The position numbers and the translations under genes were made by a program. Of a stretch of 64,000 nucleotides of DNA, positions 35,332 to 43,408 are shown one piece after another. The notes beneath the pieces are model-generated. The model worked only from the letters and a program-made list of their open reading frames with translations. It was not told where the DNA came from and ran no database searches. The stretch's first letter is position 1. Each line of letters opens with the position of its first letter. Origin of the DNA: Limnohabitans sp. Rim11 (GTDB taxonomy: Bacteria > Pseudomonadota > Gammaproteobacteria > Burkholderiales > Burkholderiaceae_C); contig NZ_CXOM01000002.1 of NCBI RefSeq assembly GCF_001269365.1, forward strand, positions 715,440-779,439. Reading direction: 5' to 3'.

Positions 35332-36201
35332 ATGAAACTCGTGCGTTATGGCCAGCCCGGCAAAGAAAAACCAGGTCTCATTGACGCTGCAGGCAAACTG
35401 CGCGACTTAAGCGGTGTGGTGTCCGACATCGGCCCCGACCAACTGTCTGACAAAGTTTTGGCCAAATTGGCCAAGCTCAAAACCGACAAGCTGCCCCTGG
35501 TCAAAGGCAAGCCTCGCATGGGTTGCCCTGTGGCCAACGTGCGCAAATTCATTGCCATTGGTTTGAACTACGCCGACCATGCTGCCGAATCCAATTTGCC
35601 TGTGCCCAAAGAACCCATTGTGTTCATGAAGGCCACCTCTTGCATCCAAGGCCCTAACGACGAAGTGATGTTGCCCAAAGGTTCCGTCAAGTCCGATTGG
35701 GAGGTTGAACTGGGCATCGTCATTGGCAAGCAGGCCAGTTATTTGTCGCAAAAAGAAGCCCTCGACTATGTGGCAGGCTATTGCACTATCAACGACGTGA
35801 GCGAGCGCGAATATCAAATCGAGCGCGGCGGCACATGGGACAAGGGCAAGGGTTGCGACACCTTCGGCCCTATCGGCCCTTGGATGGTCACCAAAGACGA
35901 AGTGCCCAACGTGCAGAACCTCAAAATGTTCTTGGACGTCAACGGTCAGCGCATGCAAACCGGCACCACCAAAACCATGATTTTTGGCGTCACCAAGTTG
36001 GTCAGCTACGTTAGCCAGTTCATGACCCTCGAGCCCGGTGACATCATTACCACTGGCACGCCGCCAGGCGTGGGCATGGGCATCAAAAAAGACGGCAAAC
36101 CAGCCCCTGTGTACCTCAAGAAGGGCGACGTCATGCACCTGGGCATTGAAGGCTTGGGCGAGCAAACCCAAAAAGTGGTGGCATTCAAGCGCAAGGCTTA
36201 A
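35332..36201 (+). CDS. Fumarylacetoacetate hydrolase-family enzyme, probable 2,4-diketo-3-deoxy-sugar acid hydrolase
   Basis: FAH-family enzymes cleave C-C bonds of diketo acids. The 289-residue protein has the family pattern KFIAIGLNYADHAAESNLPV, IVFMKATSCIQGPNDEV, the metal-binding WEVELGIVIGK (Glu-x-Glu) and ITTGTPPGVGMGIK. It closely resembles 2,4-diketo-3-deoxy-L-fuconate hydrolase (and ureidoglycolate lyase annotations). Expected products here are pyruvate and L-lactate. The ATG at 35332 follows AAAGGAAG. It is the last gene of the divergent operon and is closed by a strong terminator. Confidence 0.88.
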   Translation: MKLVRYGQPGKEKPGLIDAAGKLRDLSGVVSDIGPDQLSDKVLAKLAKLKTDKLPLVKGKPRMGCPVANVRKFIAIGLNYADHAAESNLPVPKEPIVFMKATSCIQGPNDEVMLPKGSVKSDWEVELGIVIGKQASYLSQKEALDYVAGYCTINDVSEREYQIERGGTWDKGKGCDTFGPIGPWMVTKDEVPNVQNLKMFLDVNGQRMQTGTTKTMIFGVTKLVSYVSQFMTLEPGDIITTGTPPGVGMGIKKDGKPAPVYLKKGDVMHLGIEGLGEQTQKVVAFKRKA

Positions 36202-36262
36202 TTGAATTTTTGCACTCAAGGGGCTTCTAGAGGGGCCTTCTGATGCTTCATTCAAGTTGCTG

Positions 36263-36302
36263 AGGGCGAGTCAGGATTAACCCTGATTCGCCCTTTCTTT
36301 TT
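36263..36302 (+). terminator. Intrinsic terminator after the FAH-family gene
   Basis: AGGGCGAGTCAGG (36263-36275) pairs with CCTGATTCGCCCT (36282-36294), 13 bp with one G-T pair, around a 6-base loop; TTCTTTTTG follows. Confidence 0.87.
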
Positions 36303-36324
36303 GCTTCCAATCCTATTTTCATGC

Positions 36325-36348
36325 AAAATAGAACGAGCGTTCTATTTT
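36325..36348. promoter_or_regulatory. Perfect 24-bp palindrome (11-bp arms) just before a TetR gene
   Basis: AAAATAGAACG, centre AG, CGTTCTATTTT. The arms are exact inverted copies. It ends 7 bases before the TetR ATG at 36356, overlapping where the promoter and ribosome site must be, so TetR autorepression is the natural reading. The acyl-CoA dehydrogenase gene downstream would be under the same control. Confidence 0.75.
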
Positions 36349-36355
36349 TGAAAAT

Positions 36356-37036
36356 ATGACTGTAAGACACATCACCTCTGCAAATGCTTCCTCTGGCAAG
36401 TCAGCGCCTGCAGCTCGCAGCACTGATGACGGCAACGGCCGCACCTTGCACAAAGGCCGACAAACCAAAGCCACCATCATCGATGCGGCCCTAGGTTTGG
36501 CTTCCCAAATTGGCTTAGAAGGCTTGTCAATTGGCGCCTTGGCCGAGGTCACGGGCATGAGCAAATCGGGCGTCTTTGCGCATTTTGGATCGCGCGAGGA
36601 GTTGCAAATATCGGTCATTCGCGAATATCACGATCGATTTGAAACCGAAGTTTTTTATCCCGCTCTAAGTTGCCCGCGTGGTTTACCGCGTTTGCAATCC
36701 TTGTTTGACAACTGGATGCAACGCACTTCAACAGAAATTGATTCTGGTTGCATCTACATCAGTGGTGCCGTCGAATTTGACGATCGCCCTGGCTCGGTGC
36801 GCGACGCCTTGGCGTCGTCGGTTAATACCTGGCAAAACGCATTGCAGCGTTCAGTGGCCCAAGCTCAAAAAGAAAAACACCTCACTGACAAAGCCGACCC
36901 TCTGCAAGTTGCTTTCGAAATTCATGGCCTTATTTTGGCCTTGCATTACGAAGCCAGATTTTTGAGAAACCCCGGTGCCGCCGAGCGCGCACGCAAAGGT
37001 TTTACAGAAATTGTGGCGCGCAACAAACCCGAATAA
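36356..37036 (+). CDS. TetR-family regulator of an acyl-CoA catabolic operon
   Basis: The 226-residue protein has a flexible 30-residue N-terminus, a TetR helix-turn-helix (about 35-85, TKATIIDAALGLASQIGLEG, ALAEVTGMSKSGVFAHFGSR) and a C-terminal ligand domain containing DSGCIYISGAVEFDDRPG. The ISGAVEFDDRPG motif is seen in TetR proteins next to acyl-CoA dehydrogenases. A perfect palindrome lies immediately upstream. The acyl-CoA dehydrogenase follows after 41 bases on the same strand. The effector is probably an acyl-CoA, by analogy. Confidence 0.92.
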   Translation: MTVRHITSANASSGKSAPAARSTDDGNGRTLHKGRQTKATIIDAALGLASQIGLEGLSIGALAEVTGMSKSGVFAHFGSREELQISVIREYHDRFETEVFYPALSCPRGLPRLQSLFDNWMQRTSTEIDSGCIYISGAVEFDDRPGSVRDALASSVNTWQNALQRSVAQAQKEKHLTDKADPLQVAFEIHGLILALHYEARFLRNPGAAERARKGFTEIVARNKPE

Positions 37037-37077
37037 ACAGTCCCCTCAAACAAACAATATTCTTTTGAAAGCAAACC

Positions 37078-38889
37078 ATGCCAAGCTATACCCCTCCTTT
37101 GCGTGACATGCAATTTGTGTTGCACGAGTTACTCGATTTAGAAAACGAATTGAAGGCCATGCCCAAGCATGCCGAAACCGATGCCGACACCATCAATGCC
37201 GTGTTGGAAGAGGGCGGCAAGTTTGCAGCAGAGGTGGTTTTCCCAATCAATCTGTCGGGTGATGAAGAAGGTTGTCAGCTAAACCGTGATACCCACGAAG
37301 TGACAGCACCCACAGGTTTCAAAGAAGCTTACCAACAGTACTTTGAAGCAGGCTGGTCCGCTCTCAGCGCCGAAGAAGAGTACGGCGGCCAGGGCTTGCC
37401 TTTGGTGGTCAATCAGTGCTTCTTTGAGATGCTCAATTCTGCCAACCAAGCATGGACCATGTACCCCGGCCTGTCTCATGGCGCGCACGCCTGCTTGTCT
37501 GCGCACGGTTCTGCAGAACAGAAAAACACCTACCTGCCCAAACTCACCAGCGGCGAATGGACAGGCACCATGTGCCTGACAGAACCCCACTGCGGTACCG
37601 ATTTGGGCATGTTGCGCACCAAGGCCGAGCCGCAAGCCGATGGCAGCTACAGACTGACAGGTCAAAAGATTTTTATCAGTGCTGGCGAGCACAACTTGGC
37701 ATCCAACATTGTTCACTTGGTGTTGGCACGCTTGCCCGATGCGCCTGTGGGCAGCAAAGGCATCAGCTTGTTTGTGGTGCCCAAGTTCAATGTGAAAGCC
37801 GATGGCGCTGTAGGCGATAGAAACGGCATTTACTGCGGCGGCCTAGAACACAAAATGGGCATCCACGGCAACGCCACATGCCAGATGGTGCTTGATGGCG
37901 CGGTGGGTCACATGGTGGGCCAGCCCAACAAGGGTTTGGCGGCCATGTTTGTCATGATGAATGGCGCGCGACTGGGTGTGGGCAATCAGTCTTTGGGCTT
38001 GACCGAAGTGGCATATCAAAACGCTTTGATCTATGCCAAAGACCGCTTGCAAATGCGCAGCCTGTCAGGCGTGAAGGCGCCCTCCAAACCGGCCGATCCT
38101 ATTTTGGTTCACCCCGATGTACGCCGCATGTTGTTGACCGCCAAAGCCTATGCCGAAGGCGGCCGTGCTTTGGCTTGCTATTGCGCGTTGCTGCTCGACA
38201 AAGAGTTGAACCATCCGGATGAAAAAGTGCGCGCCGATTCTGCCGAAATCTTGGCGCTGTTGACACCCATCGTGAAAGCCTTCCTAACCGACAACGGTTT
38301 CCAGGCCACCACCATGTGCCAACAAGTCTTTGGCGGTCATGGTTACATCAAAGAGTGGGGCATGGAGCAGTACGTGCGCGATGCGCGCATCAACATGATT
38401 TACGAAGGTACCAATGGCATTCAGTCCCTTGACTTGCTGGGCCGCAAAGTCTTGGGCAATCAAGGTGCCAGTTTGCAAAAATTTGGCAAACTGATTGGCA
38501 AACTTGTGGCGCAAGAAATGGGCAACGAAGCCATGGCCGAGTTCACCAAGCCGCTGGCCGATTTGGGTCAAAAGATGACCCAGTTCACCACCGAAATTGG
38601 CATGAAAGCCATGGGCAATGCCGACGAAGTGGGTGCAGCCTCTGTCGATTATTTGCGTGTGGCTGGCCATTTGGTGTTTGCTTACTTCTGGGCTCGCATG
38701 GCGCAAGTGGCCTTGGCCAAAATTGCAGCAGCGGAAGAAGAAGCGCAACGCCCAGATCCTTTTTACAAAGCCAAACTGCAAACGGCGCGTTTCTACTTTG
38801 CCCGCTTGTTGCCCGAAACCCTCAGCTTGATGAACACTGCGCGTTCGGGTGCTGATGTGCTGATGGACACCGATTTGGCCTTGGCTTAA
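37078..38889 (+). CDS. Acyl-CoA dehydrogenase, 600-residue DmdC-like subfamily
   Basis: This FAD enzyme oxidises acyl-CoA to the 2-enoyl-CoA. The 603-residue protein is longer than the usual 380-residue family because of an N-terminal extension and a C-terminal domain. Visible motifs are MCLTEPHCGTDLGMLRTKAE and TGQKIFISAGEHN (FAD/substrate), LEHKMGIHGNATCQM, and CQQVFGGHGYIKEWGMEQYVRDARI with the catalytic Glu region IYEGTNGIQSLDLLGRK. The closest characterised relatives handle 3-methylmercaptopropionyl-CoA (DmdC) or medium/long acyl-CoAs. It follows the TetR gene and is probably co-transcribed with the enoyl-CoA hydratase downstream. Confidence 0.94.
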   Translation: MPSYTPPLRDMQFVLHELLDLENELKAMPKHAETDADTINAVLEEGGKFAAEVVFPINLSGDEEGCQLNRDTHEVTAPTGFKEAYQQYFEAGWSALSAEEEYGGQGLPLVVNQCFFEMLNSANQAWTMYPGLSHGAHACLSAHGSAEQKNTYLPKLTSGEWTGTMCLTEPHCGTDLGMLRTKAEPQADGSYRLTGQKIFISAGEHNLASNIVHLVLARLPDAPVGSKGISLFVVPKFNVKADGAVGDRNGIYCGGLEHKMGIHGNATCQMVLDGAVGHMVGQPNKGLAAMFVMMNGARLGVGNQSLGLTEVAYQNALIYAKDRLQMRSLSGVKAPSKPADPILVHPDVRRMLLTAKAYAEGGRALACYCALLLDKELNHPDEKVRADSAEILALLTPIVKAFLTDNGFQATTMCQQVFGGHGYIKEWGMEQYVRDARINMIYEGTNGIQSLDLLGRKVLGNQGASLQKFGKLIGKLVAQEMGNEAMAEFTKPLADLGQKMTQFTTEIGMKAMGNADEVGAASVDYLRVAGHLVFAYFWARMAQVALAKIAAAEEEAQRPDPFYKAKLQTARFYFARLLPETLSLMNTARSGADVLMDTDLALA

Positions 38890-38924
38890 AACTTCAATCA
38901 ACAAAATTGAAACAGGAACTCAAT

Positions 38925-39383
38925 ATGAACAAAAAATCTTTGGTATCTCAACTTCTTCAATGCAGCGCTTTGGTCTTGGCTGTGGTTGGCGCAACAGCAG
39001 CCATGGCCAATTCTCCTGTTGGTCAGTGGCACTCTATCGACGACAAAACGGGTGAACCCAAAAGCATGGTGGTCATTTCTGAGCATCAAGGCGTCGTGCG
39101 TGGTCGTGTTGAAAAAATCTTGCGCAAAGATGCCGATCTCAGTGCCAAATGTGAGAAGTGCAGCGACGACCGCAAAAACTTGCCCATCTTGGGGATGGAA
39201 ATTATTCGGGGCGCCAAAAAAGCATCAGGTAAAAATGTCTGGGAAGATGGCGAGATTCTCGATCCTGAAAATGGAAAAACCTACGGCCTCAGACTCACCC
39301 CCATTGAAAACGGTGCCAAGTTAGAAGTGCGTGGCTCCATTGGCCCCTTTGGCAGAACGCAAACTTGGGTGCGTGTGCCTTGA
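38925..39383 (+). CDS. DUF2147-family exported protein
   Basis: The 152-residue protein has a signal peptide (MNKKSLVSQLLQCSALVLAV, ending near AMA-NSPVGQW) and a beta-rich DUF2147 domain (VGQWHSIDDKTGEPKSMVVI, GRVEKILRK, KNVWEDGEILDPENGKTYGL and RGSIGPFGRTQTWVRVP). A CEKC pair at about residues 75-78 may form a disulfide. The function is not known; relatives are periplasmic lipocalin-like proteins. The ATG at 38925 with AGGAAC upstream is preferred to the start at 38907. It sits between acyl-CoA dehydrogenase and enoyl-CoA hydratase genes. Confidence 0.87.
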   Translation: MNKKSLVSQLLQCSALVLAVVGATAAMANSPVGQWHSIDDKTGEPKSMVVISEHQGVVRGRVEKILRKDADLSAKCEKCSDDRKNLPILGMEIIRGAKKASGKNVWEDGEILDPENGKTYGLRLTPIENGAKLEVRGSIGPFGRTQTWVRVP

Positions 39384-39429
39384 TCTCTCTGATGCAATCA
39401 ACTTATAAAGCTTCACTGAAAGAACCACC

Positions 39430-40194
39430 ATGTCCGACATCCTGACCCACTTCGATGCGGGTGTGACCACGCTCACACTCAATCGTTTAGATAAAAAGAA
39501 TTCCATCACCAGCGACATGTATGCCGCCATGGCCAAAGCCATCGATGAGGCGCAAGCCAACAGCGCATGCCGAGTGTTGGTCATTCAAGGCCATGAAAGT
39601 ATTTTTAGTGCAGGCAACGACATTGGTGATTTTTTGAACAAACCACCCTCCACCGCAGAGTCCCCAGTGTTTCATTTCATGCGGGCACTCAGTACGTTTG
39701 AGAAACCCGTCATTGCAGCAGTCGCAGGTCCTGCGGTTGGCATTGGCACTACTTTGCTGTTTCATTGCGATTTGGTTTATGCCGGTGACAACGCCGCGTT
39801 CTCAATGCCCTTTGTCAATTTGGGCTTGTGTCCCGAATTTGCTTCCAGCATTTTGGCGCCTCAAATGTTTGGCTATCACCGCGCTGCCGAAGCCTTGCTG
39901 TTGGGCGAGGCCTTCTTTGCTGAAGCCGCATTGGAAATTGGCTTGGTCAACCGTGTGGTACCGCCCACAGAAGTCAACGGCTATGCGCAAGCTCAAGCCA
40001 AAAAAATGGCCGCCAAACCACTCTCTTCTTTGGTCGAAACCAAGCGCCTCATGAAGGGTGGCCAAAACAAGGCGCTGATTGAGCGCATGGGCGAAGAAGG
40101 CCAGAGTTTCCGCCGTATGCTGACGGAGCCTGCAGCCCGTGAAGCCTTTGGTGCTTTCATGGAAAAGCGCAAGCCAGACTTCACTAAAATCTAA
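39430..40194 (+). CDS. Enoyl-CoA hydratase/isomerase-family protein
   Basis: The 254-residue crotonase-fold protein shows DKKNSITSDMYAAMAKAIDE, the oxyanion-hole segments SAGNDIGDF and AGPAVGIGTTLLFHCDLVYA, and SMPFVNLGLCPEFASSIL. The second acidic catalytic position looks like Glu in LCPEFAS, which fits isomerases and some hydratases. Exact activity cannot be fixed from sequence. It follows the DUF2147 gene by 46 bases and is likely in the TetR-controlled acyl-CoA unit. Confidence 0.92.
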   Translation: MSDILTHFDAGVTTLTLNRLDKKNSITSDMYAAMAKAIDEAQANSACRVLVIQGHESIFSAGNDIGDFLNKPPSTAESPVFHFMRALSTFEKPVIAAVAGPAVGIGTTLLFHCDLVYAGDNAAFSMPFVNLGLCPEFASSILAPQMFGYHRAAEALLLGEAFFAEAALEIGLVNRVVPPTEVNGYAQAQAKKMAAKPLSSLVETKRLMKGGQNKALIERMGEEGQSFRRMLTEPAAREAFGAFMEKRKPDFTKI

Positions 40195-40221
40195 GCGATT
40201 GTTTCAAACTTAGAATGTTGC

Positions 40222-40713
40222 ATGACTTCCTCCCGCTCTGACCTGCCTGCTGACGTCGATTTCGAACCCGAATTCCTTGCAGCACTGCATGAAATCTACG
40301 AAGAAAAAATTGTTTTCAATCAGTGGATGGGTCTGCGTGTGGAGAGCATCAAAGCCACGGGCATTGTGGCCAGCTTGGTCATGAAGCCTGAACTGGTGGG
40401 GCACTTTGCCTACAACCGCATCCATGGGGGTGTGATCAGTGCCGTTTTAGATGCCATGGGCAGTTTGGCTGTCATGGCGGCCATGGGTGCCAAGCACATG
40501 GACGAACCCGTGGCCAAGCGTTTAGAACGCTTTACCCGTCACAGCACCATCGATTTGCGGATTGATTTTTTGCGTCCCGGCATTGGTGAGCGCTTTGTCA
40601 TTCATGCAGAGGCCATGCGGGTGGGCGCCAAGGTTGGCAATGCGCGCATGGAGTTCCGAAGCCTGGATGGCAAGGTATTGTCAACAGGTACTGCGGCCTA
40701 CCTCACCTCTTGA
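40222..40713 (+). CDS. Hotdog-fold thioesterase (YiiD_C/PaaI-like)
   Basis: The 163-residue protein has the hotdog thioesterase pattern: NQWMGLRVESIKATGIVASL, HFAYNRIHGGVISAVLDAMG (the HGG-type active helix), RHSTIDLRIDFLRPG and TGTAAYLTS. It hydrolyses acyl-CoA or acyl-ACP, substrate unknown. It starts 28 bases after the enoyl-CoA hydratase stop on the same strand, so it probably ends the acyl-CoA operon. It converges on the second thioesterase gene with a 4-base gap. Confidence 0.87.
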   Translation: MTSSRSDLPADVDFEPEFLAALHEIYEEKIVFNQWMGLRVESIKATGIVASLVMKPELVGHFAYNRIHGGVISAVLDAMGSLAVMAAMGAKHMDEPVAKRLERFTRHSTIDLRIDFLRPGIGERFVIHAEAMRVGAKVGNARMEFRSLDGKVLSTGTAAYLTS

Positions 40714-40717
40714 AGCT

Positions 40718-41119
40718 TTATTCAGCAGGAATTGGAATTGGTTTTCCAGACTCATCAATGGCCACATAGGTGAGCCTAGCTTCAGTCACCTTGATGAATT
40801 GGCCTTGCAACTTAAATCGCTCGGCATAGACCTCCACTTGAACCGTAATAGAGGTTCGGCCGACTTTGATGATGCGGGAGAAGAAGGACAAGATGTCGCC
40901 TACTTTGACCGGCTGTTTGAAAATGAATTCATTCACCGCCACTGTGGCCATGCGACCTTGTACACGTCTGGCAGACAAGACCGAACCCGCCATGTCCACA
41001 TGGGCCATCACCCAGCCCCCAAAGATATCGCCATTGGCATTGCAGTCTGCCGGCATGGGGATGACTTTGAGAACCAATTCTTGATCGGTGGGTAAAGTTA
41101 CTTTTTCTGGTGAGTTCAT
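40718..41119 (-). CDS. Acyl-CoA thioesterase, YciA/BACH hotdog family
   Basis: The 133-residue cytoplasmic thioesterase has the YciA signature DCNANGDIFGGWVMAHVDMA (catalytic Asp in GDIFGGW), MATVAVNEFIFKQPVKVGDI and RTSITVQVEVYAER. It hydrolyses short to long acyl-CoAs. The ATG at 41119 follows AAAGGAA with good spacing; the upstream in-frame start at 41158 lacks support. It is divergent from the ABC exporter. Finding two unrelated hotdog thioesterases tail to tail is notable but not rare. Confidence 0.88.
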   Translation of the reverse strand: MNSPEKVTLPTDQELVLKVIPMPADCNANGDIFGGWVMAHVDMAGSVLSARRVQGRMATVAVNEFIFKQPVKVGDILSFFSRIIKVGRTSITVQVEVYAERFKLQGQFIKVTEARLTYVAIDESGKPIPIPAE

Positions 41120-41190
41120 GGCAATCATTCCTTTGAAAGGCAACAGACAAGGGCACAATGAGGCCTTGATTCTGACTCAGATTGTGACCC

Positions 41191-43041
41191 ATGCGCCACC
41201 ACGGTGAAAGCTCGACTGCTTCTGCAAGCAATGCCAAAGACTTGCCAAAAGACACTCACAAAGACAAAGACAGCCAAACCCTGAAAAGATTGCTGCCCTA
41301 TTTGCTCACCTACAAGTGGCGGGTGGCGGCCGCTTTGCTGTTCATGGTGGGTGCCAAGTTGGCCAATGTTAGCGTACCTATTCTGCTCAAGAACCTCATC
41401 GACGCCATGAGTTTCAAGCCAAACGATCCCACGCTGGTGTTGGTGGTGCCAGCGGCATTGTTGGTGGGGTATGGTGCACTTAGGCTCATGACGTCTGCGT
41501 TCACAGAGCTCCGTGAACTGGTGTTTGCCAAAGCCACACAAGGTGCCGCGCGCAGCATTGCCTTAGAAACTTTTCAGCATTTGCATGCTTTGAGTTTGCG
41601 CTTTCACTTGGCCCGCCAAACTGGCGGCATGACCCGTGACATCGAACGCGGTGTGCGCGGCATTGAGTCGCTTATTTCGTATTCTTTGTACAGCATTGTG
41701 CCCACTCTGATTGAGGTGGCTTTGGTGCTGGGTATTTTGGCTGTCAAGTTTGATGCTTGGTTTGCTTGGATTACTTTGGCCGCACTCAGTTTGTACATTT
41801 TCTTTACGGTGCGCATTACCGAATGGCGCACGCACTTTAGAAAAGAAGCCAACGAATTTGATTCGGCCGCGCACACCAAAGCGATCGACTCCTTGCTCAA
41901 CTACGAGACGGTGAAGTACTTTGGCAACGAAGCCTACGAGGCCAACCGATACGATCAAAGTTTAGAGCGCTTAAGGCGCGCCAGACTCAAGTCGCAAACG
42001 TCACTGTCTTTGCTCAATACCGGACAGCAACTGATCATTGCCGTGGCCTTGGTGGGCATGCTCTGGCGCGCAACGCAAGGCGTGGTGGACGGGCGCATGA
42101 CATTGGGCGATTTGGTCATGATCAACGCCTTCATGATTCAGCTCTACATTCCCTTGAACTTCTTGGGCGTGCTGTACCGCGAAATCAAACAAAGCTTGAC
42201 CGACCTGGACAAAATGTTTGTGCTGATGGACCGTGAGCGTGAAGTGGCCGATGCGCCCAATGCGCCCGACCTTAACTGCCAGCACAGTGCCCACCTGAAG
42301 TTTGAAAATGTGTCGTTTGCCTATGAGCCAGACAGACCCATCTTGCACAACATCAGCTTTGAAATTCCTTCTGGCAAAACAGTGGCAGTGGTAGGACCTT
42401 CTGGCTCTGGCAAGTCCACTTTGGCCCGCTTGATGTTCCGTTTTTATGATGTGCAGCAAGGCCGTATCAGCATCAACGGCCAAGACATTCGCCAAGTGAC
42501 ACAGCACAGTGTGCGCAAAGCTTTGGGTATCGTGCCCCAAGACACCGTGCTGTTCAATGACACCGTGGCTTACAACATTGGCTATGGCCGCACGGGCGCC
42601 ACCCAAGAAGAAATTGAAACAGCGGCCAAAGCGGCCCGCATTCATGACTTCATTGCGTCCACGCCCAAGGGTTACAACACCTCCGTCGGTGAGCGCGGTT
42701 TGAAACTCTCAGGCGGTGAAAAGCAGCGCGTGGCCATTGCCCGCACCTTGCTCAAAAATCCGCCCATCATGGTTTTTGATGAAGCCACCTCTGCGTTGGA
42801 CTCTGCCAACGAGCGCGCCATTCAGACCGAGTTGGCCAGTGCGGCGCAAAACAAAACCACTTTGGTCATTGCCCACCGACTGTCCACCGTGGTCGATGCC
42901 CACGAAATTTTGGTCATGGAAGCGGGTCACATCATCGAGCGCGGCAACCACGCCCAGCTCCTTCAGCTCAATGGCCGATACGCACAGATGTGGTCGTTGC
43001 AGCAAAACACAGAGGCAAGTTCTGAAAGTACGGCGGCTTGA
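41191..43041 (+). CDS. ATM1-type ABC half-transporter (ABCB7/HMT1-like exporter)
   Basis: The 616-residue protein has a hydrophilic N-terminus (30 residues), a six-helix exporter domain (about 40-330, LPYLLTYKWRVAAALLFMVG onward) and a C-terminal ABC domain with Walker A GPSGSGKST, Q-loop IVPQDTVLFNDTVAYNIGYG, signature LSGGEKQRVAIARTL and Walker B PIMVFDEATSALD. The sequence TGGMTRDIERGVRGIESL is typical of ATM1-like transporters, which export glutathione-linked sulfur or metal compounds. It works as a homodimer in the inner membrane. Substrate is inferred; bacterial relatives move glutathione-metal complexes. Confidence 0.92.
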   Translation: MRHHGESSTASASNAKDLPKDTHKDKDSQTLKRLLPYLLTYKWRVAAALLFMVGAKLANVSVPILLKNLIDAMSFKPNDPTLVLVVPAALLVGYGALRLMTSAFTELRELVFAKATQGAARSIALETFQHLHALSLRFHLARQTGGMTRDIERGVRGIESLISYSLYSIVPTLIEVALVLGILAVKFDAWFAWITLAALSLYIFFTVRITEWRTHFRKEANEFDSAAHTKAIDSLLNYETVKYFGNEAYEANRYDQSLERLRRARLKSQTSLSLLNTGQQLIIAVALVGMLWRATQGVVDGRMTLGDLVMINAFMIQLYIPLNFLGVLYREIKQSLTDLDKMFVLMDREREVADAPNAPDLNCQHSAHLKFENVSFAYEPDRPILHNISFEIPSGKTVAVVGPSGSGKSTLARLMFRFYDVQQGRISINGQDIRQVTQHSVRKALGIVPQDTVLFNDTVAYNIGYGRTGATQEEIETAAKAARIHDFIASTPKGYNTSVGERGLKLSGGEKQRVAIARTLLKNPPIMVFDEATSALDSANERAIQTELASAAQNKTTLVIAHRLSTVVDAHEILVMEAGHIIERGNHAQLLQLNGRYAQMWSLQQNTEASSESTAA

Positions 43042-43083
43042 AAGTGCTTATTGGCGTGGGGCCAACTGCGAGATAATGCCCTT

Positions 43084-43395
43084 ATGGAAACCAAGTGGCT
43101 TGAAGACTTTGTGAGCTTGGCTGAAACGCGAAGTTTTAGCCGGTCCGCTCAGCTGCGCCATGTTACGCAGCCGGCTTTCTCTAGGCGCATCCAGTCACTG
43201 GAGGCTTGGGCTGGCACAGACCTGATCAATCGCAGTTCTTACCCCACCACCTTAACGCCAGCCGGCGAGGCGCTGTATATGCAAGCCTTGGAACTCTTGC
43301 AGGCCTTGCACAATACCCGTGACATGGTGCGCACCTACGCCTTGGCAGAACAAGACCTTCATACTTTGCTCGACCCCGCTTTGCAAAAATCTTAA
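43084..43395 (+). CDS. Truncated LysR-type protein, DNA-binding domain only
   Basis: The 103-residue frame begins [20 protein letters not shown] and contains a complete LysR helix-turn-helix ([20 protein letters not shown]) and the linker helix ([19 protein letters not shown]), then ends [13 protein letters not shown] at 43395. A normal LysR has about 300 residues; the whole effector-binding domain is missing. pyrC begins 13 bases later, so no remnant fits between them. It is most likely the relic of a deletion, although it might still bind DNA. I did not find the missing half in another frame. Confidence 0.8.
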   Translation: METKWLEDFVSLAETRSFSRSAQLRHVTQPAFSRRIQSLEAWAGTDLINRSSYPTTLTPAGEALYMQALELLQALHNTRDMVRTYALAEQDLHTLLDPALQKS

Positions 43396-43408
43396 TTGGC
43401 AATACACA

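Noticed and set aside
35407..36255. 282-codon open frame on the minus strand
   Set aside because: Antisense to the FAH-family gene, with low-complexity His/Val/Gly composition and no domain.
43396..43408. Search for a frameshifted C-terminal half of the LysR remnant
   Set aside because: Only 13 bases remain before pyrC, and no effector-domain motif appears in other frames nearby.
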